Source: an uncultured Paraprevotella sp.
GTDB lineage: Bacteria > Bacteroidota > Bacteroidia > Bacteroidales > Bacteroidaceae
Reading direction: 5' to 3'
Length of the DNA: 64,000 nucleotides
NCBI GenBank assembly: GCA_900548345.1
Contig: URKA01000006.1
Span: 1 to 64,000 of the forward strand
The position numbers and the translations under genes are program-made. Shown in pieces: positions 9,430-18,865 of the stretch; position 1 is the stretch's first letter; every line of letters starts with the position of its first letter. Below the pieces are notes generated by a model that had not been told where the DNA came from, ran no database searches, and saw only the letters and a program-made list of their open reading frames with translations.

Positions 9430-11805
9430 ATGACAAGATTATCGGATATCGGCACGAACGAAAGCGTTGTAATATCACACGTGGGAGGTAGCGGGGCTTT
9501 CCGTGCCCGCCTCAGCGAAATGGGCTTCGTAACCGGAAAGACTATCAAGAAACTATTTTCCTCACCCACCGGCAACCCGATTGTATATGAACTGATGGGC
9601 GGACAGATAGCTCTCCGCAAGAATGAAGCCGAACAGATCATAGTGGAAAGTCCCGAAAACGGCCGCGGGGTACAAAAAACGGAAAATAAGGCCGGACAAC
9701 CCATACCGGAAAGACCTGACAGGACTCACAGCCCCCAGGACACATACGAAACATACGAAGTCAGCGCTCATTCTGCAAGTTGTCCACACTGCAATACATC
9801 GAAAAACAATGCCCGGACAGATGCACCCGCCGGGAAAGACGAAGTCACCATCGCACTTATCGGTAACCCGAACTGCGGAAAGACTTCATTCTTCAACGCC
9901 GCATCGGGCGGACATGAACGCACAGGAAACTACAGCGGTGTCACGGTAAGCAGCATCGTAGGACGAATCACCTTCGAAGGCCGCAAAGTGCGGCTGGTAG
10001 ACTTGCCAGGCACATACTCGCTACGCGCTTTCAGTCCGGAGGAAACCTACGTGGCACATGAACTGGAAAGCGGAACAATAGACGCTGTCATCAACGTGCT
10101 CGATACGACGAATCTGGAGCGTAACCTGATGCTTACCTTACAGTTGAAAGAACGGAATATCCCCATCGCATGCGCACTGAACATGTTCGATGAGTTCGAG
10201 GAAAGCCAAAGCCGACTGGACATCGAAGAACTGAGCCATCGGCTCGGCATGCCTTTCTTTCCCACCGTGGCCCGCAAACGTATAGGCATCGCCGAACTAC
10301 TCCGCAAAGCCATCGAACTGGCAGACCAGCACATTAACCTGCACCGCTCAGGCATACAAGGACATACTCATGAGGCCGGCTGCTGCCACACGCATGAGCA
10401 CTGCCCGCAATGCGGCAGAAAAACCAATGAGGCATTCCGACAGACCGCCGACAAGATCGGAACAAAGGAAAATACTCCCTGCCCGTGCCCGGAACGCGAA
10501 CATGAGGATATCGAACGCTACGCACATATCAGACGCATACTCGACGGCATATACGAGAAAAAAAACGGACGGGCCTCACGCATCACGGCTTCCATCGACC
10601 GGATATTCACCAACAAATGGCTCGCCTACCCGCTATTTGTAGCCGTCATGTGGTTCATATTCTGGGCTACGTTCACCGTCGGACAATATCCGATGGACTG
10701 GATTGACGAAGGTGTGGCATGGCTGACGGATTTCTGCAGCAACCGGATGCCCGAAGGAACACTGCGCGCACTGGTATGCGACGGCATACTGGCCGGTGTG
10801 GGTAGCGTCATCGTCTTCCTGCCCAACATCCTGATTCTGTATTTCTTCATCTCCATATTGGAAGACTCCGGCTATCTGGCGCGCGCCGCCATGCTGGCCG
10901 ACCCGCTGCTCAACCGGCTTGGCCTGCACGGCAAGTCATTCATCCCCATGTTGATGGGCTTCGGCTGCAACGTGCCTGCCGTCATGGCCACACGTACGAT
11001 AGAAAATCACAAAAGCCGGATGATTACCATGCTGGTCACTCCCATGATGTCGTGCAGCGCCCGCATCCCGGTATATGTCATCTTCGCCCAGGCATTCTTT
11101 CCCCACAACGCCACCGCCGTCATGCTCTGCCTCTATCTCTTGGGCACCTGTATGGCACTGCTTGTAGCATGGGTATTCGACAAGCGGTTCATGCGTGATG
11201 TGGAAAGCCATTTCGTCATGGAACTTCCCCCGTACCGTCTGCCCAACTCTCGCGGAGTATTCCGCCACACATGGGAAAAAGGACACCAATACCTGCACAA
11301 GATGGGAGGTATCATATTGGTGGCAAGCATCGTCATCTGGGCCTTGGGGCACTTCCCCGACGGAGGTGACGGACTGACAGAAGCCGAACAACAGGAACAG
11401 TCTTACATGGGACAAATCGGACATGCCATCGAACCGGTCATCAGCCCGTTGGGATATGACTGGCGCATGGGAGTAGGCATCATGGCGGGAGTCGGCGCCA
11501 AAGAATTGATGATCAGCACACTCGGTGTTCTTTACAACTGTCCGGAAGAGGAAGACGGCATAGAACTTCCCGAAGAAGAGACTTCATCACGCCTGTCTCA
11601 GGTACTGATACAGAATGTCACACCGGAAGGAGCACTGAGCTACATGGTATTTGCCCTGCTCTACTTCCCCTGCATCGCCACGATTGCTGCTGTAAAAGGC
11701 GAAAGCGGCAGTTGGAAATGGGCCGTCTTCACGGCCGTCTACACCACGCTGTTGGCATACGTCATGGCTTTCGCCACCTACCGCATTGCATTATTCTTCT
11801 TCTGA
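9430..11805 (+). CDS. feoB: FeoAB fusion, ferrous iron transporter
   Basis: A 791-residue fusion: FeoA SH3-like domain (residues 1-74), linker, cytoplasmic G domain with G1 GNPNCGKT (145-152), G3 DLPG (191-194) and G4-like NMFDE (251-255), then the membrane channel with core motifs (PMLMGFGCNVPAVMATR, MMSCSARIPVY). It moves Fe(II) into the cytoplasm. FeoA-FeoB fusions are usual in Bacteroides. Unusual here are Cys/His clusters: CPHC at 118-121, a dense block at 312-328 (H312, H314, C318, C319, H320, H322, H324, C325, C328) and CPC at 351-353. Confidence 0.95.
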   Translation: MTRLSDIGTNESVVISHVGGSGAFRARLSEMGFVTGKTIKKLFSSPTGNPIVYELMGGQIALRKNEAEQIIVESPENGRGVQKTENKAGQPIPERPDRTHSPQDTYETYEVSAHSASCPHCNTSKNNARTDAPAGKDEVTIALIGNPNCGKTSFFNAASGGHERTGNYSGVTVSSIVGRITFEGRKVRLVDLPGTYSLRAFSPEETYVAHELESGTIDAVINVLDTTNLERNLMLTLQLKERNIPIACALNMFDEFEESQSRLDIEELSHRLGMPFFPTVARKRIGIAELLRKAIELADQHINLHRSGIQGHTHEAGCCHTHEHCPQCGRKTNEAFRQTADKIGTKENTPCPCPEREHEDIERYAHIRRILDGIYEKKNGRASRITASIDRIFTNKWLAYPLFVAVMWFIFWATFTVGQYPMDWIDEGVAWLTDFCSNRMPEGTLRALVCDGILAGVGSVIVFLPNILILYFFISILEDSGYLARAAMLADPLLNRLGLHGKSFIPMLMGFGCNVPAVMATRTIENHKSRMITMLVTPMMSCSARIPVYVIFAQAFFPHNATAVMLCLYLLGTCMALLVAWVFDKRFMRDVESHFVMELPPYRLPNSRGVFRHTWEKGHQYLHKMGGIILVASIVIWALGHFPDGGDGLTEAEQQEQSYMGQIGHAIEPVISPLGYDWRMGVGIMAGVGAKELMISTLGVLYNCPEEEDGIELPEEETSSRLSQVLIQNVTPEGALSYMVFALLYFPCIATIAAVKGESGSWKWAVFTAVYTTLLAYVMAFATYRIALFFF

Positions 11806-11817
11806 TCGTGAAGAGAA

Positions 11818-11840
11818 TGGCACGCAGATGACGCGTGCCA
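11818..11840. repeat. REP-like hairpin, short form
   Basis: A perfect 8-base stem TGGCACGC/GCGTGCCA separated by 7 bases, 13 bases after the feoAB stop. Its first 18 bases are identical to the left arm of the larger repeat at 44693. It may also act as a transcription terminator between feoAB and the convergent DUF418 gene, although no T-run follows. Confidence 0.55.
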
Positions 11841-11855
11841 TCTTAACATTCACAT

Positions 11856-13064
11856 TCACAGCCATGTGAGCCGCTTCCATAGACCCTCTAAAGGACCGTG
11901 CGAATGGCAGGACATCCACCAACGACAGAAAAGCACCTGCACCACCAGCACTACAGAACAGAGCAACACACTCCACGTGTCATAAAGCTGCAAATGCAGT
12001 CCCCAATGGTAAAAAAGGAACGACCCGATGATGCTTTGCGTAATATAATTGGTAAGGCTCATTCTTCCATAAGGCATGATATATTGCATGGGACGTGACA
12101 ACCGGGTACAATAGAAAGCAAAAAGAAGTCCGGTAACCGTCATTGCCATGAAACAGAACTTATGAAGCGAATTGATAATCAGCATCAGCGGGGTCATAAA
12201 ACCTTTGGCGGCAAACAATCCCACCGCACTGCCGCTTATCTCCTCCGGCGACAAACTGCCGGCAAAGTCTGGCAATAACGTGCTTAAACCGTACAACGGC
12301 ATGAACGCCAGCCATGCGACAGCGAAAATCCTCCCCCACAGTTGTCTGTTCTCCGGTGTATCGGCAAAGACTCCGCAACGCCCCGCAACCAAACCGAGAA
12401 TAAACAGTGAGGCTGTCTGGAAGAACCTGCCGGCTCCCCACGCCCATGCCAGACTGAATATCTGCCCGTCCCACAGATTAGTCGCTACGGTCTGGAGAAA
12501 AGTTCCTTCAGAAAGTGACTGCATGGCATGCTGCCAATAGGGATAATAATCAAATTCGAGAATGGTTGCCTGCCCGTCCACCAAAGCGGCATAAGCCAAT
12601 TTTATCCATTCCACCGGTTGTAGCATCAAAACCGCGGCGATAATGAGCAAGGTCCGCGTCTTCAACCGACACACTAACGGCAGAATAAGTCCCACAATGC
12701 TGTACAGCACCAACACCTCGCCGCAAAAGAAAGCGGCGTTGAGACAACCGAAGCCAAAGAGCAACAGCATGCGCCAGCAGAACCTCAATCGGAAATCACA
12801 GCCCCGCCGTGCCGCGTTCCTTTCCATGATATAAAAACTAAACCCGAAAAGCAGGGCAAAAATGGCGTATGCCTTTCCTCCGACAACAAACCAGAGTCCG
12901 TCCCACACCATCTGGTCTACAAGACGGAGCCACGGGGCATCCGGTGTTGTCTGGTTATAGAGATTAAAATGCTCGATGCTGTGGAGCATCAGAATCATGG
13001 CAACGGCAATGCCACGAATGGCGTCGACAACCTCGACGCGGTTTTGTTGTTGTACTTTAACCAT
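11856..13064 (-). CDS. DUF418-family integral membrane protein
   Basis: About 402 residues with roughly ten hydrophobic segments and a C-terminal DUF418 region (RMSLTNYITQSIIGSFLFY). The N-terminal RVEVVDAIRGIAVAMILMLH resembles acyltransferase-3-like membrane proteins. The ATG at 13064 is preferred over one at 13274, because homologues start just before this 'DxIRGIA' segment and the longer form lacks a membrane or signal start. Function unknown. It is convergent with feoAB and divergent from the M16 peptidase. Confidence 0.75.
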   Translation of the reverse strand: MVKVQQQNRVEVVDAIRGIAVAMILMLHSIEHFNLYNQTTPDAPWLRLVDQMVWDGLWFVVGGKAYAIFALLFGFSFYIMERNAARRGCDFRLRFCWRMLLLFGFGCLNAAFFCGEVLVLYSIVGLILPLVCRLKTRTLLIIAAVLMLQPVEWIKLAYAALVDGQATILEFDYYPYWQHAMQSLSEGTFLQTVATNLWDGQIFSLAWAWGAGRFFQTASLFILGLVAGRCGVFADTPENRQLWGRIFAVAWLAFMPLYGLSTLLPDFAGSLSPEEISGSAVGLFAAKGFMTPLMLIINSLHKFCFMAMTVTGLLFAFYCTRLSRPMQYIMPYGRMSLTNYITQSIIGSFLFYHWGLHLQLYDTWSVLLCSVVLVVQVLFCRWWMSCHSHGPLEGLWKRLTWL

Positions 13065-13290
13065 ATCGATTGTATGAATGTGAACTTCAAACCAGCTGTT
13101 TTCCATACGGAACAAAATCCCCTTCCTCCGGTCTTTGTCCCGTCCGGTCACAAAGATAGGATTTTTTATCGATTTATCCATCAATAAGTTTACCCAGCTA
13201 CCGGAATACAACAGACGATGAAGAACATACCCTGTCTCCGGCAGTAATTTTGCATTCAAAGGCTTTGATGGCAAAAGTCATGGTGGGAAA

Positions 13291-13322
13291 TTCGTATATT
13301 CACCACCAAGTTATTAACTTTG
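13291..13322 (+). promoter_or_regulatory. promoter of the M16 peptidase gene
   Basis: TTCG at 13291-13294, 20 bases, then TAACTTTG at 13315-13322 fit the Bacteroides promoter pattern with one -33 mismatch. The -7 box covers the in-frame ATG at 13320, which therefore cannot be the translation start; the ATG at 13347 fits. Confidence 0.5.
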
Positions 13323-13346
13323 CAACGACAATACGCCACAACAATA

Positions 13347-14663
13347 ATGACACAAATATCTCCAAATACCAATCCCAACGGTATCCATACGGAAACTCTT
13401 CCCTGCGGACTGCGCATCATCTGCGCCCCGTCGGCTACCGATGTAGCCTACTGCGGCATGGCCGTCAATGCCGGCACACGCGATGAACTGCCCGATGAAA
13501 ACGGCATGGCACACTTCTGTGAACACCTTACATTCAAAGGAACGCACAGGCGACGGGCATGGCATATCCTCAACCGCATGGAAACCGTAGGCGGTGACCT
13601 GAACGCCTATACCGGAAAGGAAGAGACGATTTATTACACAGCTTTCCTCAAAGAACATTTCACACGCGCCGTGGATCTGCTGACTGATATCGTACTGGGC
13701 AGCACTTACCCCCAGGCGGAAATGAACAAGGAAGTGGAAGTGGTCATCGATGAAATCGAAAGTTATAACGACTCTCCGGCAGAACTCATCTTCGACGAGT
13801 TTGAAAACCTCATCTTCAACGGACATCCCCTCGGACGGAGCATCCTCGGCGAGGCAGAACGCTTGCGCGAGTTCCGGAGCGAAGACGTGAAAAAGTTTAC
13901 CGGACGGCTTTACCTTCCCACCAACATGACTTTGTTTGTATACGGACGCATTGACGCGAAAACCGTACGAAAAGAAGTGGAAAAGGCATTGCTACGCGTA
14001 GCTGAATCACGCCCCGAAACAGATCCGCTCCGTCAAATGTTACTCAATCCCGACAGACAGGCGGACCTGTTGACAGATGCCGCCATCGGACGCACTGCAA
14101 TACCGGAATACCGTCCCCAAGAGGTTGTCCGCCACAAAGATACCCATCAAGCGCATGTCATGATAGGCACACGGGCATACAGTGCCCGCGACCCGCGACA
14201 TCTGAGTCTGTACCTGCTGAACAATATTCTGGGAGGACCAGGCATGAACTCACGATTGAACCTGAGCCTGCGCGAACGACGGGGACTTGTTTATACCGTG
14301 GAAAGCAACATGACGGCTTATACCGACACCGGAATATGGTGCGTATATTTCGGATGCGACCCGAAAGATGTGTCACGCTGCCGCCGCCTGGTCATGAACG
14401 AACTGAAGAAACTGGCATCGGCCCCTTTGGGCAAGACCGCATTAGAAGCCGCCAAACGACAGATCAAAGGCCAGATAGGTATCTCTAACGACAATTCCGA
14501 AAACGTGGCGCTCGCCATGGGAAAAACATTCCTGCATTACAACCGTGCACGCGACATACACCGCCTGTACGACAAAATCGACGCGTTGACAGCCGAAGAT
14601 TTATATGAAGTGGCAAAGGATCTGTTCCGTCCGGACAACCTTACCACACTGATTTACAAATAA
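13347..14663 (+). CDS. M16-family zinc metallopeptidase
   Basis: 438 residues with the inverted zinc motif HFCEH near residue 51 and the downstream Glu of EVVIDEIESY about 75 residues later, as in pitrilysin/MPP-type peptidases. The second, inactive-type half contains the GPGMNSRLNLSLRERRGLVY motif conserved in this family. No signal peptide, so probably cytoplasmic, like the processing-peptidase-like M16B proteins. Substrate unknown. Confidence 0.9.
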   Translation: MTQISPNTNPNGIHTETLPCGLRIICAPSATDVAYCGMAVNAGTRDELPDENGMAHFCEHLTFKGTHRRRAWHILNRMETVGGDLNAYTGKEETIYYTAFLKEHFTRAVDLLTDIVLGSTYPQAEMNKEVEVVIDEIESYNDSPAELIFDEFENLIFNGHPLGRSILGEAERLREFRSEDVKKFTGRLYLPTNMTLFVYGRIDAKTVRKEVEKALLRVAESRPETDPLRQMLLNPDRQADLLTDAAIGRTAIPEYRPQEVVRHKDTHQAHVMIGTRAYSARDPRHLSLYLLNNILGGPGMNSRLNLSLRERRGLVYTVESNMTAYTDTGIWCVYFGCDPKDVSRCRRLVMNELKKLASAPLGKTALEAAKRQIKGQIGISNDNSENVALAMGKTFLHYNRARDIHRLYDKIDALTAEDLYEVAKDLFRPDNLTTLIYK

Positions 14664-14746
14664 CTGTTTTTTAGGGGGCAAACTCCTTATCCACACTCAT
14701 CTTAATATTTGATGATTATTGTCAGCTGTTTTTTTGAGCTGAACTA

Positions 14747-14787
14747 AAAATCAGAGCGACTCCAACAAATGGAATCGCCCTGATTTT
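14747..14787 (-). terminator. intrinsic terminator after the HExxH protein gene
   Basis: Arms of 17 bases (14747-14763 and 14771-14787) around a 7-base loop. On the minus strand all pairs hold if two G-U wobbles are allowed, and a T-run follows the stem. On the plus strand the same positions are mismatched, so it serves the leftward gene ending at 14906. The rest of the 14664-14905 gap holds only a small hairpin at 14722-14742 and one DnaA-box-like 9-mer. Confidence 0.65.
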
Positions 14788-14905
14788 GGGTTATACTGTT
14801 GCCGTCAAGCAAAAGTCTATAACCATGGGTAGAAGCAGTCTTTTCTTCGGATAGCCGGCACAATGACACGGACCGCCATCCGTTTCAGACTCTTCTTCAT
14901 CATAA

Positions 14906-17900
14906 TCATTTTACGATTATCAATTTTCCATTCTGAATGAACAATCCTTTCTGCACACGTATCGCCTTGCGTCCTTGCAGGTCATATACATCTCCTTCCG
15001 CCAAGGTCGCTTTTGCATCCTCAACCTCCTCGATGGACGTTGTGGGAACAGCAGGGCCATAGAAATAGAGATGAAAGTTGCGGAAGCAAGTCCAGTATCC
15101 CGTTTCATTGGTCATCCCCCTGACACCTAACTTAATGGTACGGGGACGTGTGTTGGTGGCATTGTAAATCAATTCAGTCTGATAGAGTCCTTCGCTGAAA
15201 TACTTGTCCGCAGCCTGCGTGTTGTCAGGAATGTAGAGTGCGGGACTACCCACCGACACTTCAGCTCCTATACCCATCTTCTTTGCCTGTCCGTCGTCAC
15301 AGATGTGGCGAAGATCGACAGCCCTGGGACCCATATAAAGTTTTGAGTCTATGACAGCCTCACCCGACTCGTAAGCCGAATAAATGGTATTGTAGGCACC
15401 GGGACGCTGGAATCCCTGTACTGTCAGCACGTACTTTCCTTTTGGCAGACCCGCAACGGTTTGGTTCATATTGAACGAACGCTGAAAGAATTCCACACAA
15501 TTATTGTTGTGAGTGGGCTTATCGCCCTCCCATCCTTCTGCATCCTCTTTCAACGAAGGATTGACCATAAGAAAAGTCAGGTCGAAGGGTTTCCCCTCAT
15601 CGGCCGCAGCCACGGCACCAATATAGTCCATACCGCCCTGCAAGGTCTCTTCGTACATCTTGGCCAGGTTGTCGGCATTCTCTTCAATTTCAAGCCGGCC
15701 TTCCATGTCGTTGAGCAAATTGCTAAATGTGGTATGAGAGTCTGCCCCCTCAATCACCTCCACATAGGGAACTGACTCCACAACACGCAGATTCCTGATA
15801 AGTTCGCCCAACATACTCTTGTAGGCTAAGACAGAGCCAATGCTGGCCTTCTCCACCTCCTTAGCAGTAAGGATGAGCCAACGCTGCTTGGATGCTCCAT
15901 CAGAGATATCGAAGTTGGAAACGCTGGTCCTACCGTTCGCGGCAGCCGTGAGCGAAGCCGGATTCTCTACGTCAGTGCCTGCCATGATCCAGTAACCTCT
16001 GGTTGTGAGACCGTACTTGTCGCCCCCCAGTGTCATCTCATTGCGACCCACCATGAGATGAAAGTGCTCGGTGTCGGAAGGAACAGACTTGGTCACCGTC
16101 TTGATGCCGCTCGAATAAGAGAAGTACTTGCCCGACTTGGCATTACGGATGGTATAAAGCTGACGTTGTGGGTCGTAGGTCATGTACCAGGCAAAAGCAT
16201 CGTCGTTGGTCACACCTGCCATTGCTGTACTCCAAGTCAGCACGCCGGTTTCACTTTCGGTCAAGTAGCTCACACCGCTACCCATGGCGTTGTCCTCGTT
16301 GGTGATGTAGTACTTCACATCATCATCGTGTTCAAAGACATAGGCGGGCTTACAACCGCCATGACCGGGAGGAATGAGACCATCCTCGTGCAGTGCCTGT
16401 GTAATCATCACATTACCGATATAGAGGAAGGGGTTGCCCGTATCTTCATGCGCACCATTGATACCATAAGGCCACATGTGCATACCATCACCTGCCATGG
16501 TCGCGTTGGGGTTATTGTCCAGGAACTGCACCAGTGAATTGGCGCGATAGCCCTTCCATACACCATCGTGCAGATTGGTATCCCACCAGCGTGCTTGCTG
16601 CCCCACACCCACGCCGTGGTTACTCTCATGCAGGATAGTACCGGTACGCTGATAGCTGGAATTTGCCCCCACACGCATGTAACCACCATAGCTACAGTCA
16701 GCGGTGGGAGTGCCTGCACTATACGAACAAGAGATGCCGAAGTTGGTGGTGCACGACCAGTTGTTGTAGTAGTAGATGCATTCCTTCAGGGCGTTGTCGA
16801 TGCGCTCGTTCTCCTCTGGCGAACCACCCCAGTTGTACCAATAGGTAGAGTTTCCCATGGGCAAGGTGATAACCTTGCGCTCCTCACCATACCCCACAGC
16901 ATAATCCTCTGTTATGGCGTAAGCACGTACATAATATACGGTAGCAGGCTCCAAGGGTTGCATAAGATAAAGGGGACCGTTGTTATCGTAGTACTTGGAA
17001 CTGCGGTTGTCGAGCACAGTGGGATTATGTTCGGTACTCCAGCAGAAACCTTTCTCCAAGATATTGCTGCCCGAAACGGTGCTGCGCCCCAGTGCGCCGG
17101 TAGCACCGCGAGCCACAAACCTGTTGGTGGTGACAGCTGGCACGGGACCAGTGGCATTCCGGATGCGGAAGAGGAACATAGCTTTGTGCAAAGCCTCCTC
17201 TTCGGCCTTCACCTCATCGTTGGTACTCTTTCTATCCTCGTAGCATGACTTGGCCTTTTCGATGGCTGCATGGAACTCTTCGGCGCCCTCTTTGCCACCA
17301 TCGTAGCAAGGTTCTATCTCGTCGATGGCCGTCTTCAGCAAAGCGTATGTCTCGATACTGGCCTGTGCCTCCTCCATGCACTCACGCAAGGCGACGGCAG
17401 TCTGCTCCATACCATCGGCCGTGGTAAAGGTACGAGCCTGCGCAATGGCGGCATTCAATGCGTCCAGCACGCTAACCTTCATGTGCTTTTCGCCCAACTT
17501 CTCGGCCTTGCCGATACGTGTCTGCAAAGCTTGAAGCAACATGGCATCCGAACGGCCGTGATAGGTTAGCGTAAAATTATCTACGCAGTCCCAGTTGCCC
17601 TGTGCTTTACGTAACTTGAAACCGATATTAGCCTGTCCCTCAATGGCGTAGAATGTCAACGAGTAGACCTTGCGGGTCCCCACGTTCACTTCGTAATCAT
17701 CAGCAAAAAGGTACGCACCGGTCAGTTCCATATTGGGAGTGTCTTCTTGAATATTCTGGGCTGCTGCCGTCAACACATACTTACCATTAGGCATCGTCAC
17801 ACACTGACTGATGGTGGCATCGCTCACCTTACCGCCCCTTCCGGTCCACTTCTCGCAGTATTTGCTGCCCGCCTTCAGTTTAAAGGCATCGTTGCCCTGC

Positions 17901-18721
17901 GAATACATCCCGTCATTTTCCCATCCGTCAAGGCCCTTCTCAAAACTGGGATTGGTGATGAGCGATGTCATATTGATGGATTCGCTGTCATTAGCTATTG
18001 AAAGACGATAATCATACGTAGCCTCTTTCAGCCGGCAGGCGGCCTCCATGACGCCCTCGGTAGTATCCTGAGTCAGCAGAGCCTTGACAGCCGCGATGGC
18101 TGCATCCAGTTCCCTTTGTTCGGAAGTATCGAGCGTCTTGAGATTCACCTTGTCTGCCTCGTCCAGCAGGGCCTGCAACTGACTGTGGATAACTGTGTAG
18201 GTATCGGTTGTGGGTTTCTCCTGCATGAGTTGGAAGTTATCCACCGTCACATAGTTACCCGTTGCCCCATTGATGATGAAAGCCGCTGTCAGTTCACCGT
18301 CGCAGATGGTGGTGCTCACACTGTACGCAGCAGCCACGTTTATCTCTGTCTCCGCTTCATTCGCTTTCAGGTAAACACCGGTCTGCACAGTCTCAGGTGT
18401 GTCCTCCTGTATGTTCTGTGCCACCACACTCACCGTATAAGTACCTGCAGGCAGCCCCTTCATCACTTGCTGAATGGAGGCGTCACCCACCTTACCGTTC
18501 CTTCCGGTCCACTTCTCGCAGTATTTGCTGCCCACTTTCAATTTGAAGGCTGAGTTGCTCTGCGCCTGCATCCCGTTATTTTCCCATCCATCGAGATTCT
18601 GTTCGAAACTGGGATTCACCATACGACTTGTCATGTCTGTCTGTGCAGAAGCAATCGTCCGGCCCATGCCCAAGGTCAGACACAAAGCGACAATCAATCT
18701 TTTACAATTCATTCCCATCAT
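14906..18721 (-). CDS. large secreted multidomain protein with HExxH motif and binding modules
   Basis: 1271 residues. Signal peptide to about residue 27; two similar jelly-roll-like modules (residues 31-166 and 252-388, sharing PSFE..LDGWEN, KYCEKWTGR and AQNIQEDTP); helical spacer repeats (170-245, 390-520); an Fn3-like segment (525-620); a core (621-790) with HESNHG at 698-703, an HExxHxxG zinc-peptidase-like motif; a ricin-type trefoil-like region (about 800-960); another helical spacer; a third binding-like module (about 1050-1220); and a DLQGRK...KGLFIQNGK tail. The family of the core was not recognised. A surface zinc peptidase or glycan-active enzyme is inferred. The start could be the Met at 18712. 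Confidence 0.6.
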   Translation of the reverse strand: MMGMNCKRLIVALCLTLGMGRTIASAQTDMTSRMVNPSFEQNLDGWENNGMQAQSNSAFKLKVGSKYCEKWTGRNGKVGDASIQQVMKGLPAGTYTVSVVAQNIQEDTPETVQTGVYLKANEAETEINVAAAYSVSTTICDGELTAAFIINGATGNYVTVDNFQLMQEKPTTDTYTVIHSQLQALLDEADKVNLKTLDTSEQRELDAAIAAVKALLTQDTTEGVMEAACRLKEATYDYRLSIANDSESINMTSLITNPSFEKGLDGWENDGMYSQGNDAFKLKAGSKYCEKWTGRGGKVSDATISQCVTMPNGKYVLTAAAQNIQEDTPNMELTGAYLFADDYEVNVGTRKVYSLTFYAIEGQANIGFKLRKAQGNWDCVDNFTLTYHGRSDAMLLQALQTRIGKAEKLGEKHMKVSVLDALNAAIAQARTFTTADGMEQTAVALRECMEEAQASIETYALLKTAIDEIEPCYDGGKEGAEEFHAAIEKAKSCYEDRKSTNDEVKAEEEALHKAMFLFRIRNATGPVPAVTTNRFVARGATGALGRSTVSGSNILEKGFCWSTEHNPTVLDNRSSKYYDNNGPLYLMQPLEPATVYYVRAYAITEDYAVGYGEERKVITLPMGNSTYWYNWGGSPEENERIDNALKECIYYYNNWSCTTNFGISCSYSAGTPTADCSYGGYMRVGANSSYQRTGTILHESNHGVGVGQQARWWDTNLHDGVWKGYRANSLVQFLDNNPNATMAGDGMHMWPYGINGAHEDTGNPFLYIGNVMITQALHEDGLIPPGHGGCKPAYVFEHDDDVKYYITNEDNAMGSGVSYLTESETGVLTWSTAMAGVTNDDAFAWYMTYDPQRQLYTIRNAKSGKYFSYSSGIKTVTKSVPSDTEHFHLMVGRNEMTLGGDKYGLTTRGYWIMAGTDVENPASLTAAANGRTSVSNFDISDGASKQRWLILTAKEVEKASIGSVLAYKSMLGELIRNLRVVESVPYVEVIEGADSHTTFSNLLNDMEGRLEIEENADNLAKMYEETLQGGMDYIGAVAAADEGKPFDLTFLMVNPSLKEDAEGWEGDKPTHNNNCVEFFQRSFNMNQTVAGLPKGKYVLTVQGFQRPGAYNTIYSAYESGEAVIDSKLYMGPRAVDLRHICDDGQAKKMGIGAEVSVGSPALYIPDNTQAADKYFSEGLYQTELIYNATNTRPRTIKLGVRGMTNETGYWTCFRNFHLYFYGPAVPTTSIEEVEDAKATLAEGDVYDLQGRKAIRVQKGLFIQNGKLIIVK

Positions 18722-18750
18722 ATTATTAGTTATTGTTAGTTTTCATAATA

Positions 18751-18786
18751 ATATTTGCCTGTAGATATGCATCTACAGGCAAATAT
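18751..18786 (-). terminator. perfect 16-bp hairpin after the long GH31 gene
   Basis: 16-base perfect arms (18751-18766 and 18771-18786) with a 4-base loop, 80 bases downstream of the leftward GH31 gene stop and 30 bases before the next leftward gene. It is AT-rich at the base of the stem and resembles a rho-independent terminator. Confidence 0.65.
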
Positions 18787-18865
18787 ATCAATATATTATC
18801 ATATATAACTATAATTCACGCAGAAAAGAACCTTTCTCAGATAAAAACACTATATTCTTATCTCC

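Noticed and set aside
14687..14695. TTATCCACA, a perfect DnaA-box 9-mer, as a sign of oriC
   Set aside because: It is a single copy in an ordinary intergenic gap with no cluster of boxes, AT-rich unwinding element or dnaA gene.
16058..17569. Long antisense open frames within the HExxH protein, frdA, lepB, PL11 and GH2 genes
   Set aside because: They are shadows of strongly coding genes on the other strand and show no recognisable family, signal peptide or promoter.
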